Virus record (IMG/VR): IMGVR_UViG_3300005613_000181
Span: 1 to 38,750 of that record
Source of the DNA: a virus
Length of the DNA: 38,750 bases
Reading direction: 5' to 3' (one strand)
Shown: piece by piece, positions 1-6,476 of the stretch
Layout of the letters: each line of letters begins with the position of its first letter
How positions within the stretch are numbered: position 1 is the stretch's first letter
Notes under the pieces: model-generated
The model's database searches: none
What the model was told of the DNA's origin: nothing
Seen by the model: only the letters and a program-made list of their open reading frames with translations
Position numbers and translations under genes: made by a program

Positions 1-852
1 ATAACCCGCACGGGCGTTGTTGACAAAGGCTTTTTCATGAGTCCCTACGTCAATTGGAACATCAACACCAATCTTGATTTCGAGGATACGTTTCAGGACA
101 GTTTTTCGATAGCGATGTGGGTCAAGCCGTATGACGGAAAGCCGTCCGCGACGCAGTTCTTCTGCGGCACGCAAGCGACAGCAGGGGGGCTGAACAGTGT
201 CACAGTGGGGTATGGCACAGACGGCAAGGTTTACGTTAATTATGGAGACAACGCGAATTATACGGCGGCAGTCATAGACGCGGCAGTATTTCCGAACGGC
301 GCGACAAGCTGGACGCATATCGTCGCCACGTTTGACGAAACTAACGGGATCAGGATAGCGATCGACGGATCCTATGTTACGCTTGACGGCACCTACGACG
401 GTGACATGTCATCAATCACGATGGCGAATTACTCGAACACGCAGGACTTCTATTTCGGGACGTGGAACGATCGAGGTGGTATCAACAGCGGCGAATATTG
501 CGGCCATATAGATGTTATCGGGATCTTCGACAAAGAGCTATCGACGTCAGAAATATCAGCATTATACGCTGGCGGCAACGGAACCGAAGCTACAGTTGAT
601 ATGGAGGAGATGGAAAGGGGCAAAGGCTATCCGTTAGGGTCGACGGTCACGACCGTATATTTACCTGCGACGCCTGCCGATGGCGACTTTGTCGCGGTGT
701 ATGATTGCGACGGTTCAGGCGGGCAGATCGTCGATCGCAACGGCAAAAAAATAAACGGAGCAACATCGAATATAACATTAACCGCGAGGCAGGGGCTTTA
801 TCTTGTTTACGAGGATTTCAACGGGAGCTGGAACACAGCTTTCGCGACATAA
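1..852 (+). CDS. LamG/concanavalin A-like surface protein, 5'-truncated
   Basis: The frame is open to the first base of the window, and the first ATG (37) has no ribosome binding site, so the true start is probably upstream. The visible part carries a LamG (laminin G/concanavalin A-like) jelly-roll: FSIAMWVKPY near residue 25, a central WTHIVATFD, and the closing IDVIGIFDKELSTSEISALY. This family binds carbohydrate or decorates surfaces. In a phage it is usually a head-decoration or tail-associated adhesin. About 80 residues of unassigned sequence follow the LamG fold. It lies just before small membrane genes and the head-tail connectors. The gene is clearly richer in G+C than everything after about 975, suggesting recent acquisition. 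The fold call is firm; the virion location is inference. Confidence 0.72.
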   Translation: MTRTGVVDKGFFMSPYVNWNINTNLDFEDTFQDSFSIAMWVKPYDGKPSATQFFCGTQATAGGLNSVTVGYGTDGKVYVNYGDNANYTAAVIDAAVFPNGATSWTHIVATFDETNGIRIAIDGSYVTLDGTYDGDMSSITMANYSNTQDFYFGTWNDRGGINSGEYCGHIDVIGIFDKELSTSEISALYAGGNGTEATVDMEEMERGKGYPLGSTVTTVYLPATPADGDFVAVYDCDGSGGQIVDRNGKKINGATSNITLTARQGLYLVYEDFNGSWNTAFAT

Positions 853-875
853 AAAAACGATAGGAGATTAGAACT

Positions 876-971
876 ATGGCAACAAAAAATGGATCGGCGT
901 CGGTTGGCGGGGCGGCGATAGAGAACGCACAGGCATCCCTATCAAGCGATGATATTTTTATGGGAGAATAA
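876..971 (+). CDS. Small Ala/Ser/Gly-rich ORF, 31 aa
   Basis: A short reading frame starts at ATG 876, preceded at 862-866 by AGGAG with normal spacing, and stops at 969-971, three bases before the next gene. The product begins MATKNGSASVGG and ends SSDDIFMGE. It has no membrane segment or recognisable domain. Base composition resembles the GC-rich gene upstream rather than the AT-rich gene after it, so it probably belongs to the same imported block. The ribosome binding site is the only support for translation. Confidence 0.45.
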   Translation: MATKNGSASVGGAAIENAQASLSSDDIFMGE

Positions 972-974
972 TTT

Positions 975-1232
975 ATGGCAGAACTAATCACAAAAATAAA
1001 CAAGTTTTTTCAGGGAAAGAAAACTAACATTGTACTCATAATTGCAGTGGTACTCGGTTTTCTTAAATTCCAGTTCAATTTTGAGGTTTCAGAATACATA
1101 TTTGGTATCTTAGGTATATTGGGTTTTGGAACTGTTAAAGCTGGTTCGATAAGGGCAGAAAAAGCTATAAAAGAGGCTAAAGAGACCATTGAGAATATGA
1201 AGGAAACATTTGAAAATATTTCAAATAATTAG
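975..1232 (+). CDS. Small membrane protein, holin-like (85 aa)
   Basis: The start at 975 follows GGGAG (962-966). The protein has a short basic N-terminus and two hydrophobic stretches, about residues 17-33 (TNIVLIIAVVLGFLKF) and 41-57 (YIFGILGILGFGTV). A charged, helical Lys/Glu-rich tail follows. Size and topology fit class II phage holins, which form inner-membrane lesions that release or activate the endolysin. No family signature confirms this, and the lysozyme gene is far away at 35035. It could instead be another small membrane protein. This is the first gene with the AT-rich composition typical of the window. Confidence 0.5.
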   Translation: MAELITKINKFFQGKKTNIVLIIAVVLGFLKFQFNFEVSEYIFGILGILGFGTVKAGSIRAEKAIKEAKETIENMKETFENISNN

Positions 1233-1241
1233 ATATTTTTA

Positions 1242-1251
1242 GTGTATTCTT
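1242..1251 (+). promoter_or_regulatory. Candidate phage late promoter element (GTGTATTCTT)
   Basis: The decamer GTGTATTCTT lies in the 60-bp gap before the glycosyltransferase start at 1293. The same decamer occurs in the gap before the fibre gene (12138-12147), in the divergent intergenic region (18912-18921), and inside a coding region (4436-4445). TATTCT resembles a -10 box, but no consensus -35 is visible at the usual distance. The phage encodes its own sigma factor, which could read it. Promoter function is inference. Confidence 0.35.
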
Positions 1252-1292
1252 TAATGAAGAGTTTGAGTTAAATTTGTTGAAAGGAGTTAAAC

Positions 1293-2423
1293 TTGAATAA
1301 ATCATTAAAGATAGCCCATGTTGTACCTTTTACAGGTCGTGGTAGTTGTGGAATGTATGGTACAGCTTATGATTTAATGATGGCCGAGACGGTAGAGGGT
1401 CATAGACCTTTTGTTTATGACCCTCGGCCATCTAAACAAGAATATTTAGATAAGATTAAAGATTCTTTGAAAAACAACCCTGAATTAGCAGGTGAAAACC
1501 AAATAAAGAGTAACACAAGAGTTGAGATAGGGCATGAGGAAGCTGGTGTTTGTTCTGTTGATTATAACTTTGTAAAAGATGAGGTAGACTTCATCATTTC
1601 CCATTCTGGTTTAGATAGTAAACTCAGTGGTGAAGGGTACAATACACCTTACATTCATATAGCTCATGGAAGACCCTATAGTTCATTCTTGTTGGAACAA
1701 ACAGATCAAATTCCTATTTATTCATTGTATAGGCATTTAGATCAAAATGAAAACTTAAAAAGGGTTATAACTTTGTGGGAACCTTACAAGGATTATTTAG
1801 AATTACTTTTTAAGGAAACACCAATAGAGGTTTTTAATGCCCCTGTTGATTTAAGTTTTTGGAAGCCAATTGATACGGATTTTGATTTCAGCGGTGAAAA
1901 AGGTGAGATTAATATAGTATGTGCTGACATATGGCGGTTAGATAAAGACCCTTATTATATTTTTCATGGTTTTAGGGAGTTTGCTAAACGATATCCAGAA
2001 GCTAAGTTGCACGTATATGGATGTAGATTAGAGAGTGGTTGGAATTGTTTAATGGATGCCTTAAAGTGTGAAGGGCATACGGGAGAGTTAGCAGGTTTAG
2101 TTCCTCCTGATTATTTGTTAAATGTTTTTAATGCGGCTGATATTGTGATAACACCACATAAAATAGCGACAAGAACCGTTAGAGAGCCTTTAGCTTGTGG
2201 TACACAGTTGGTAGCCGGTAGTGGTAATCCCTACACAAAATATACAGCAGATGTAGAAGATGTACACAAGTATGCTGATGCAATTGAGGAAGCATATCTT
2301 GATTTGAAAAAAAATAAAGAATATTGTAATAAACATAATACAGAAGTAGCTAAAACTAATTTTGATTCTAACATTTTAGCTACTCAAATGCTTAATTTAA
2401 TTGAAAGTGTATGTAATGAGTGA
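1293..2423 (+). CDS. GT4-like (GT-B fold) glycosyltransferase
   Basis: The start is TTG at 1293, eight bases after AAGGAG (1281-1286). The 376-aa product looks like a two-domain GT-B glycosyltransferase: an N-terminal half beginning LKIAHVVPFTGRG with a glycine-rich loop, a linker with FNAPVDLSFWKP, and a C-terminal nucleotide-sugar domain. Typical GT4 segments there are YIFHGFREFAKRYPEAKLHVYG, VPPDYLLNVFNAADIVITP and the donor-site stretch VREPLACGTQLVAGSG. The EPLACG segment matches the acidic E-x7-E region of GT4 enzymes only loosely. The acceptor is unknown. Its position among virion genes suggests modification of a structural protein or the host envelope. Two further glycosyltransferases lie at 33121 and 34026. 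Confidence 0.72.
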   Translation: MNKSLKIAHVVPFTGRGSCGMYGTAYDLMMAETVEGHRPFVYDPRPSKQEYLDKIKDSLKNNPELAGENQIKSNTRVEIGHEEAGVCSVDYNFVKDEVDFIISHSGLDSKLSGEGYNTPYIHIAHGRPYSSFLLEQTDQIPIYSLYRHLDQNENLKRVITLWEPYKDYLELLFKETPIEVFNAPVDLSFWKPIDTDFDFSGEKGEINIVCADIWRLDKDPYYIFHGFREFAKRYPEAKLHVYGCRLESGWNCLMDALKCEGHTGELAGLVPPDYLLNVFNAADIVITPHKIATRTVREPLACGTQLVAGSGNPYTKYTADVEDVHKYADAIEEAYLDLKKNKEYCNKHNTEVAKTNFDSNILATQMLNLIESVCNE

Positions 2424-2664
2424 AGTTGATGTTGCTATAGCTATACTTAAAAGAGTTGAATCTAATGTTAAGGCCATAAACGATACATTAAATGGGGCAG
2501 GGGCTGAAGTTGGTTTAAAAGGTCAAGTAAATTCTAATAAGAAAAATATTGATAGAATACTTGAAACAATGGGCAAACGTAAAACTTTGCATACGGCTAT
2601 TATTTTAGGTTGCCTCAGTATTATTATAACAGAACTAGTGCATAAATTAATAAACATATTTTAG
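2416..2664 (+). CDS. XhlA-like small protein with C-terminal membrane anchor
   Basis: A TTG at 2401 is possible, but ATG 2416, which overlaps the glycosyltransferase stop (ATGAGTGA), is more natural. The 82-aa product has a heptad-like N-terminal region (VAIAILKRVESNVKAINDTL, NSNKKNIDRILETM), then basic GKRK and a single C-terminal membrane segment (TAIILGCLSIIITELVHKL). This architecture, soluble coil plus tail anchor, is that of the XhlA/haemolysin-like phage lysis accessory proteins. The match is by architecture, not a clear sequence signature. Together with the gene at 975 it may form a lysis-related membrane pair. Confidence 0.45.
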   Translation: MSEVDVAIAILKRVESNVKAINDTLNGAGAEVGLKGQVNSNKKNIDRILETMGKRKTLHTAIILGCLSIIITELVHKLINIF

Positions 2665-2673
2665 GATTGACTT

Positions 2674-3522
2674 ATGGCTACAGGTGATTTAATAGCTTTA
2701 TCGGATGCGAAGGATTACTTAGGTGATGTTAAGTTTGATAACGATGAGTTTATTCAGACTTTAATCACACAAGCCTCTCAGATGATTAAAGACGAACTAC
2801 AAACGGATGTATTAACAACAACCTACACAAATGAGATGCACAATGGTGATGGTAATTGTATAATATATTTAGATAGATATCCGGTACAGAAGCTATTATC
2901 AGTTTCTATAGGTGAAGAAACAGCTGTTACCATATACCACGAGATATCACCACAAGCTTTTGTAAGCACAACCGATAATGCGTTAGAACTTAGACAGCTT
3001 ACTAATGGTGAATGGATTGAAGAGACTTTAGTTTATTCTGATTATAGTGTCATGTCAGACATGTTTAGTGATATATCAGATTCTAATTGGTCTTACGAGT
3101 TGGATACAGACTTCACTATGTATAGACCAGACTCTCTTGTTAAAGAAAGTGGTAAAGAAGCTTCTTACTACCAGTGTGACCTTTATGTACCTAGCACCCC
3201 TGAGCCAGAAATAAGGATACGTAACAAAGAACAAGCTTCATTGTATGATGGTTCAGGGTATACAAAAGGTATAAGAAATATATATGTATCATATGTAGGT
3301 GGATGGGTTACCGTTCCTGAAGCTATTAAAGCGGCTACGTGTGAATTAGTTAAATTCTTATATGAAATGCTTCAGCATGATTCCTCTCTAACTAAAGAAG
3401 AATTAGGTGAATATAGTTATTCAGCAGGTATATTAGGAAACCCAGCTCACATATTCCAGAATTTGAATATAGGTTTAGTGAAAGCAAAGTTGAATCCTTT
3501 TAAGAGGTTATTGATAGCTTAA
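2674..3522 (+). CDS. Head-tail connector, gp6-like
   Basis: The N-terminus (LIALSDAKDYLGD, then FIQTLITQASQMIKDEL) and the later VTVPEAIKAATCELVKFLYE are characteristic of the gp6-like phage head-tail connector/DNA-packaging adaptor family. Members form a ring under the portal. At 282 aa it is longer than the usual 100-200 aa, with an inserted beta-rich region at about residues 60-210. The next three genes are the expected stopper, tail-completion and terminator proteins in the canonical order, which supports the call. It abuts the next gene directly (stop 3520-3522, start 3523). Confidence 0.78.
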   Translation: MATGDLIALSDAKDYLGDVKFDNDEFIQTLITQASQMIKDELQTDVLTTTYTNEMHNGDGNCIIYLDRYPVQKLLSVSIGEETAVTIYHEISPQAFVSTTDNALELRQLTNGEWIEETLVYSDYSVMSDMFSDISDSNWSYELDTDFTMYRPDSLVKESGKEASYYQCDLYVPSTPEPEIRIRNKEQASLYDGSGYTKGIRNIYVSYVGGWVTVPEAIKAATCELVKFLYEMLQHDSSLTKEELGEYSYSAGILGNPAHIFQNLNIGLVKAKLNPFKRLLIA

Positions 3523-3873
3523 ATGCTTAAACATTTACTCAATTCGACATGCACCATTCAGGAAGTTGCGAGAACTTCCGATGCTTATGGTAGTTATTAT
3601 GAAAGATGGACTGATAAGTATACTGATATTTCTTGTGCTTGGCAGCCTCTTTCGAGGGTTACACGTAAATCAGGTGGTGAAGAAACTGTATATGGTAAAG
3701 AACAGACAACTGTAACAGGTACAATGTACTTAAATGCTTTTGACTTCGATATAAATGAAGAAAATAGAGTAATCATTAAAAATCAGTGTTATGATGTTAT
3801 TTATGTAAGGGAAGAGTGTGGATTAGCTCATCATTACGCTGTTGATTTAGAAGCCATTAAACCGAATATATAA
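3523..3873 (+). CDS. Head closure/head-tail joining protein
   Basis: This 116-aa protein matches the phage head-tail joining (stopper) family: CTIQEVARTSDAYGSYYERWTD near the N-terminus, an AWQPLSRVTRKSGG loop, and a beta-rich C-terminus (RVIIKNQCYDVIYVREE). In SPP1 and HK97-like phages this protein plugs the connector after DNA packaging and offers the docking face for the tail. It starts on the base after the upstream stop and overlaps the next start by one base (TAATG), so the connector genes are translationally coupled. Confidence 0.8.
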   Translation: MLKHLLNSTCTIQEVARTSDAYGSYYERWTDKYTDISCAWQPLSRVTRKSGGEETVYGKEQTTVTGTMYLNAFDFDINEENRVIIKNQCYDVIYVREECGLAHHYAVDLEAIKPNI

Positions 3874-4346
3874 TGAAAATACGTAAATACCCACATGCTA
3901 CTTTAATTTCTTATACTGATGCTGTTATACATGGTATGTCAAAAGCCGTGCCTAAAGCAATGAGAGACATGGCTAGGCATCTTAAAAATTCTATTAAGAA
4001 AGATATAACAAGATTTAGGGCTGTCCCACCTAATTTTAGGTCAAAACCTGGGCAAGCACCTTTCAAGGAAACTGGTAAATTAGCTAAGTCTATAAGAAGT
4101 AGAGGATTAAAAGGTAATATGCAGATAGGGTATTCTGCTATGACTTACACAAATAATAAATATGCAAGAGATTTAGAATATGGCCGTAGACGTAGAGGTA
4201 CATATTTAGCCCCAAGGCCTCACTGGAGACCCGCTATACAACGTGAAAGACCCGCTTTTCAGATGATAGCTAACAAGATTTTTAATAATATGAATTCCTC
4301 TATGGTATCATTATACAAGAGTTTTGGAGTAGATGATGTCGCTTAA
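3873..4346 (+). CDS. HK97 gp10-like tail completion protein
   Basis: The 157-aa product has the helical N-terminus and GQAPFKETGKLAKSIRSR segment typical of the HK97 gp10/minor tail (neck) family, followed by YARDLEYGRRRRG and the PRPHWRPAI motif near the C-terminus. These proteins sit at the head-tail junction and complete the tail before joining. It lies between the stopper and the tail terminator, the standard order. The protein is strongly basic. Its stop overlaps the start of the next gene. Confidence 0.8.
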   Translation: MKIRKYPHATLISYTDAVIHGMSKAVPKAMRDMARHLKNSIKKDITRFRAVPPNFRSKPGQAPFKETGKLAKSIRSRGLKGNMQIGYSAMTYTNNKYARDLEYGRRRRGTYLAPRPHWRPAIQRERPAFQMIANKIFNNMNSSMVSLYKSFGVDDVA

Positions 4347-4752
4347 GTTAGTAAAAGCAATAATAGATCAAGCCAGAACTAACTCTGATTTAGTATTATC
4401 AGTACAGCAACCGGGTACTTCTGAGATTCGGTTTGGTGTATTCTTTAATGAGGCTCCACCAGAGGCTAAAATGCCTTATATTACTTTTAGTATAGTGTCA
4501 CATACGCCTATTAATGATTTTTGTACTAATTTGAATAAAACATTTATTCAGATGGATATTTGGGACAAAAATAGAGACTTGAATAATATGGCGTTACTTG
4601 AAGGATATGTTAATGATACGTTTAATAGGGTAGAGTTACCCTTTACAGCTTCATCTGATTCAATAGGTTGTATTTTAGCAGGTGAGGTAGGGCCAATGAA
4701 AGAAGATGATTGTTGGCATAAAATAAATGAATATAGAATCCATTATAAATAG
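4336..4752 (+). CDS. Tail terminator protein (DUF3168-like)
   Basis: Two ATGs lie at 4333 and 4336. The second has better spacing from GGAG (4326-4329). The 138-aa protein has the layout of tail terminators: a helical N-terminus (LKLVKAIIDQARTNSD), MPYITFSIVSHTPINDF, an aromatic-rich strand (FIQMDIWDKNRDL) and a C-terminal HKINEYRIHYK strand. Such proteins cap the growing tail tube. The position immediately before the tail-tube genes is canonical. An internal copy of GTGTATTCTT at 4436-4445 is the only oddity. Confidence 0.68.
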   Translation: MSLKLVKAIIDQARTNSDLVLSVQQPGTSEIRFGVFFNEAPPEAKMPYITFSIVSHTPINDFCTNLNKTFIQMDIWDKNRDLNNMALLEGYVNDTFNRVELPFTASSDSIGCILAGEVGPMKEDDCWHKINEYRIHYK

Positions 4753-4761
4753 GAGATATTT

Positions 4762-5148
4762 ATGGCTGAAATTATAGGTTATAACGGTGCGGTGTATTTT
4801 GGTGAGATACTTCCGGGTGTTTCAGATTGTGATTTCCACGCTAATGGGTGGTCATTAGATGTAGGTGTCAATCTTCATGATACCACAGATTTTTGCACCA
4901 CAGGCTGGACAGAGCAGATTTCAGGTTTGAAAAACTGGTCAGGTTCTATTGAGCTACGTGTAGATGACACAAATAAAGTAGTACCTTCGGATATAGGTTC
5001 AACTGCTACTTTGAAACTCTACTACAATGACACTAACTACTTACAGGGTAAAGCTATTTTCAGTGGCTGGGGTGTTAATGTTTCAGTAGATGATTTGGAG
5101 TCACAGACAGTAGAATTTACTGGCACAAGTGATTTGTTCAGTTATTAA
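4762..5148 (+). CDS. Major tail tube protein, paralogue 1
   Basis: This 128-aa protein has a predominantly beta pattern consistent with the tail-tube fold and a GWTEQISGLKNWSGSIELR core. It starts after AGGAG with normal spacing. Tube proteins stack as hexamers around the tape measure to form the DNA channel. The next gene encodes a longer homologue sharing GWTEQISGL, so this locus holds two tube-type subunits. The short form lacks the roughly 75-residue N-terminal extension of its neighbour. Which of the two is the bulk subunit cannot be told from sequence. Confidence 0.7.
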   Translation: MAEIIGYNGAVYFGEILPGVSDCDFHANGWSLDVGVNLHDTTDFCTTGWTEQISGLKNWSGSIELRVDDTNKVVPSDIGSTATLKLYYNDTNYLQGKAIFSGWGVNVSVDDLESQTVEFTGTSDLFSY

Positions 5149-5171
5149 TTTTAGTTAAATAGGAGTTAGTT

Positions 5172-5768
5172 ATGGGTGATCCTTTAATTGGATATGTTGG
5201 TGGATTTGAATTCCATTCTGACACCTACACTACAGTGACTGATGAGGTTGTAGGTAATACCTCGGATGCTTCTCTTAATTTAGCTCATTCTGATGTGGAT
5301 GGTACAGCTGCTACCATAAAAGTAAATGGTAGTAAAGTAGGGGCGCAGTATTATAATTTGAGACCCAATGGCAATCTTACATTAGATGCTGGTATTTCAG
5401 GTGATGTAACAGCTACATACAATTATTGTAATGTGGTTGTTGCGGCTGGTGCTTTTATGAGCTGGTCAGTTGATGCCTCTACTCAATTGTTTGATACCAC
5501 CAACTTTAATACAGTAGGTTGGACTGAACAGATTTCTGGCTTAAATAGTTGGACTGGTTCAGCTGAACGTCATTGGCAGGATGATAAAGTAGCTAATCAA
5601 GAGGGTAGAAAAGCCTTAGTAAGATTCTGGCTTAATGATAGTAACGATAGTGACTATTACGTGGGCTGGGCTATCATAAATGGTTTTAATGCTAATGTTA
5701 GTGTAGATGCTCTTGTAGATGAAGGTTTGGAATTTACAGGTGTTGGTTCTTTATATAAAGGCTGGTAA
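5172..5768 (+). CDS. Tail tube protein, paralogue 2 with N-terminal extension
   Basis: This 198-aa protein is a clear paralogue of its neighbour. WSVDASTQLFDTTNF, GWTEQISGLNSWTGS and NVSVDALVDEGLEFTG align with WSLDVGVNLHDTTDF, GWTEQISGLKNWSGS and NVSVDDLESQTVEFTG. An extra N-terminal domain of about 75 residues (DPLIGYVGGFEFHSD onward, rich in Thr, Gly and Asn) may be an exposed decoration domain. A 23-bp spacer with an AGGAG site separates the genes. Both cores are retained, so tandem duplication followed by specialisation is the simplest reading. Confidence 0.7.
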   Translation: MGDPLIGYVGGFEFHSDTYTTVTDEVVGNTSDASLNLAHSDVDGTAATIKVNGSKVGAQYYNLRPNGNLTLDAGISGDVTATYNYCNVVVAAGAFMSWSVDASTQLFDTTNFNTVGWTEQISGLNSWTGSAERHWQDDKVANQEGRKALVRFWLNDSNDSDYYVGWAIINGFNANVSVDALVDEGLEFTGVGSLYKGW

Positions 5769-5785
5769 TATAGAAAGGAAAAGAT

Positions 5786-6220
5786 ATGAGTAACGATAGT
5801 TTAGAAGAAGCTAGTGGATTAGGTGTAACATTAAAGATTCTTGATAGAGATGTAGAGATTAAACCCTTCACTCTTAAAGATTTTGCGATGCTTAGGAAAC
5901 ATCTTAAAGATCAGAAGGTAGCCGAAGTTAGGTCTTACTCTGATGATCTGGGCGAAGATGCAAAAACAAAACTGTTAATTGATATAATTAAAGCACCCAT
6001 TACTGATGAAGAGCTTGGTGATAGTCTTCAGACTATGGATGGATTGAGTTTTATATTAAAACGACAAATATCCGATGCTTTCCCCGAAAAGTCTGAAGAG
6101 GAAATATCTGAACTTATGTCTTCCAATTCTTTCATGACAGATTTGGTAGTGGCTGTGCAGGCCTTGAATCTTAACGAGGAAGTTACCGCCCACCCTCCGA
6201 TAGAGGGGGAGAGCGTATAA
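5786..6220 (+). CDS. Tail assembly chaperone, short form (gpG-like)
   Basis: The 144-aa product starts after AAGGAAAAG. It begins SNDSLEEASGLGVTLKILDRDVEIKPFTLKDFAML, a typical chaperone N-terminus: a short beta unit with KPFTLKDF followed by helices. It lies between the tube genes and the tape measure, the invariant place of the G/GT chaperones, which coat the tape measure during assembly and are not kept in the virion. The short form ends in a flexible HPPIEGESV tail. A slippery G-run ten bases before the stop allows the extended form described separately. Confidence 0.78.
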   Translation: MSNDSLEEASGLGVTLKILDRDVEIKPFTLKDFAMLRKHLKDQKVAEVRSYSDDLGEDAKTKLLIDIIKAPITDEELGDSLQTMDGLSFILKRQISDAFPEKSEEEISELMSSNSFMTDLVVAVQALNLNEEVTAHPPIEGESV

Positions 6221-6465
6221 GGTGGGATTACGCTTTCTCTCTCTTAATGCACAGTAGATATGGTTATTCAATGACCAAAGAAGACATTCTCAATCTTACC
6301 ATTAAAGATTTTAAGGATAGGGTTGGGGATGCATTTGAATTAGAGAGGCAATTCAAGGGCGAGGGTAAAGGACGTATAGTTAAAGAAGACTTTGAAAAGA
6401 TAAAAGAGGCGGCCATAAAGAAAGGATTACCTATACCTAAGCGTCAAGCTTATATACGTAATTAA
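5786..6465 (+). CDS. Tail assembly chaperone, -1 frameshift long form (gpGT-like)
   Basis: The frame from 6175 to 6465 has no start codon with a ribosome binding site: ATG 6247 is preceded only by a pyrimidine tract. It is open just far enough upstream to overlap the chaperone gene (nearest in-frame stop 6172-6174). A -1 slip on the five-G run at 6205-6209 joins PIEG to GERIRWDYAFSLLMHSRYG and gives a product of about 226 aa. The WDY-x5-LL and MTKEDILNLTIKDF segments are typical of the T domain of GT chaperones, which bridges tape measure and tube subunits. The genetic layout strongly supports programmed frameshifting; its efficiency is unknown. Confidence 0.75.
6203..6211 (+). promoter_or_regulatory. 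Candidate -1 ribosomal slippery site (GAGGGGGAG)
   Basis: Zero-frame codons are GAG-GGG-GAG. The P-site GGG re-pairs perfectly after a -1 shift (GGG at 6205-6207). The A-site GAG then reads GGA, a partial match. The zero frame stops at 6218-6220, and the -1 frame continues to 6463. It is the only homopolymer run in the permitted overlap (6175-6217). A stimulatory downstream structure was not identified by eye. Confidence 0.65.
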
Positions 6466-6476
6466 GGATACATATT

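Noticed and set aside
6247-6465. Separate 72-aa gene after the tail chaperone
   Set aside because: It has no ribosome binding site, and its frame overlaps the chaperone through a slippery G-run. It is better read as the C-terminal part of a frameshift product.
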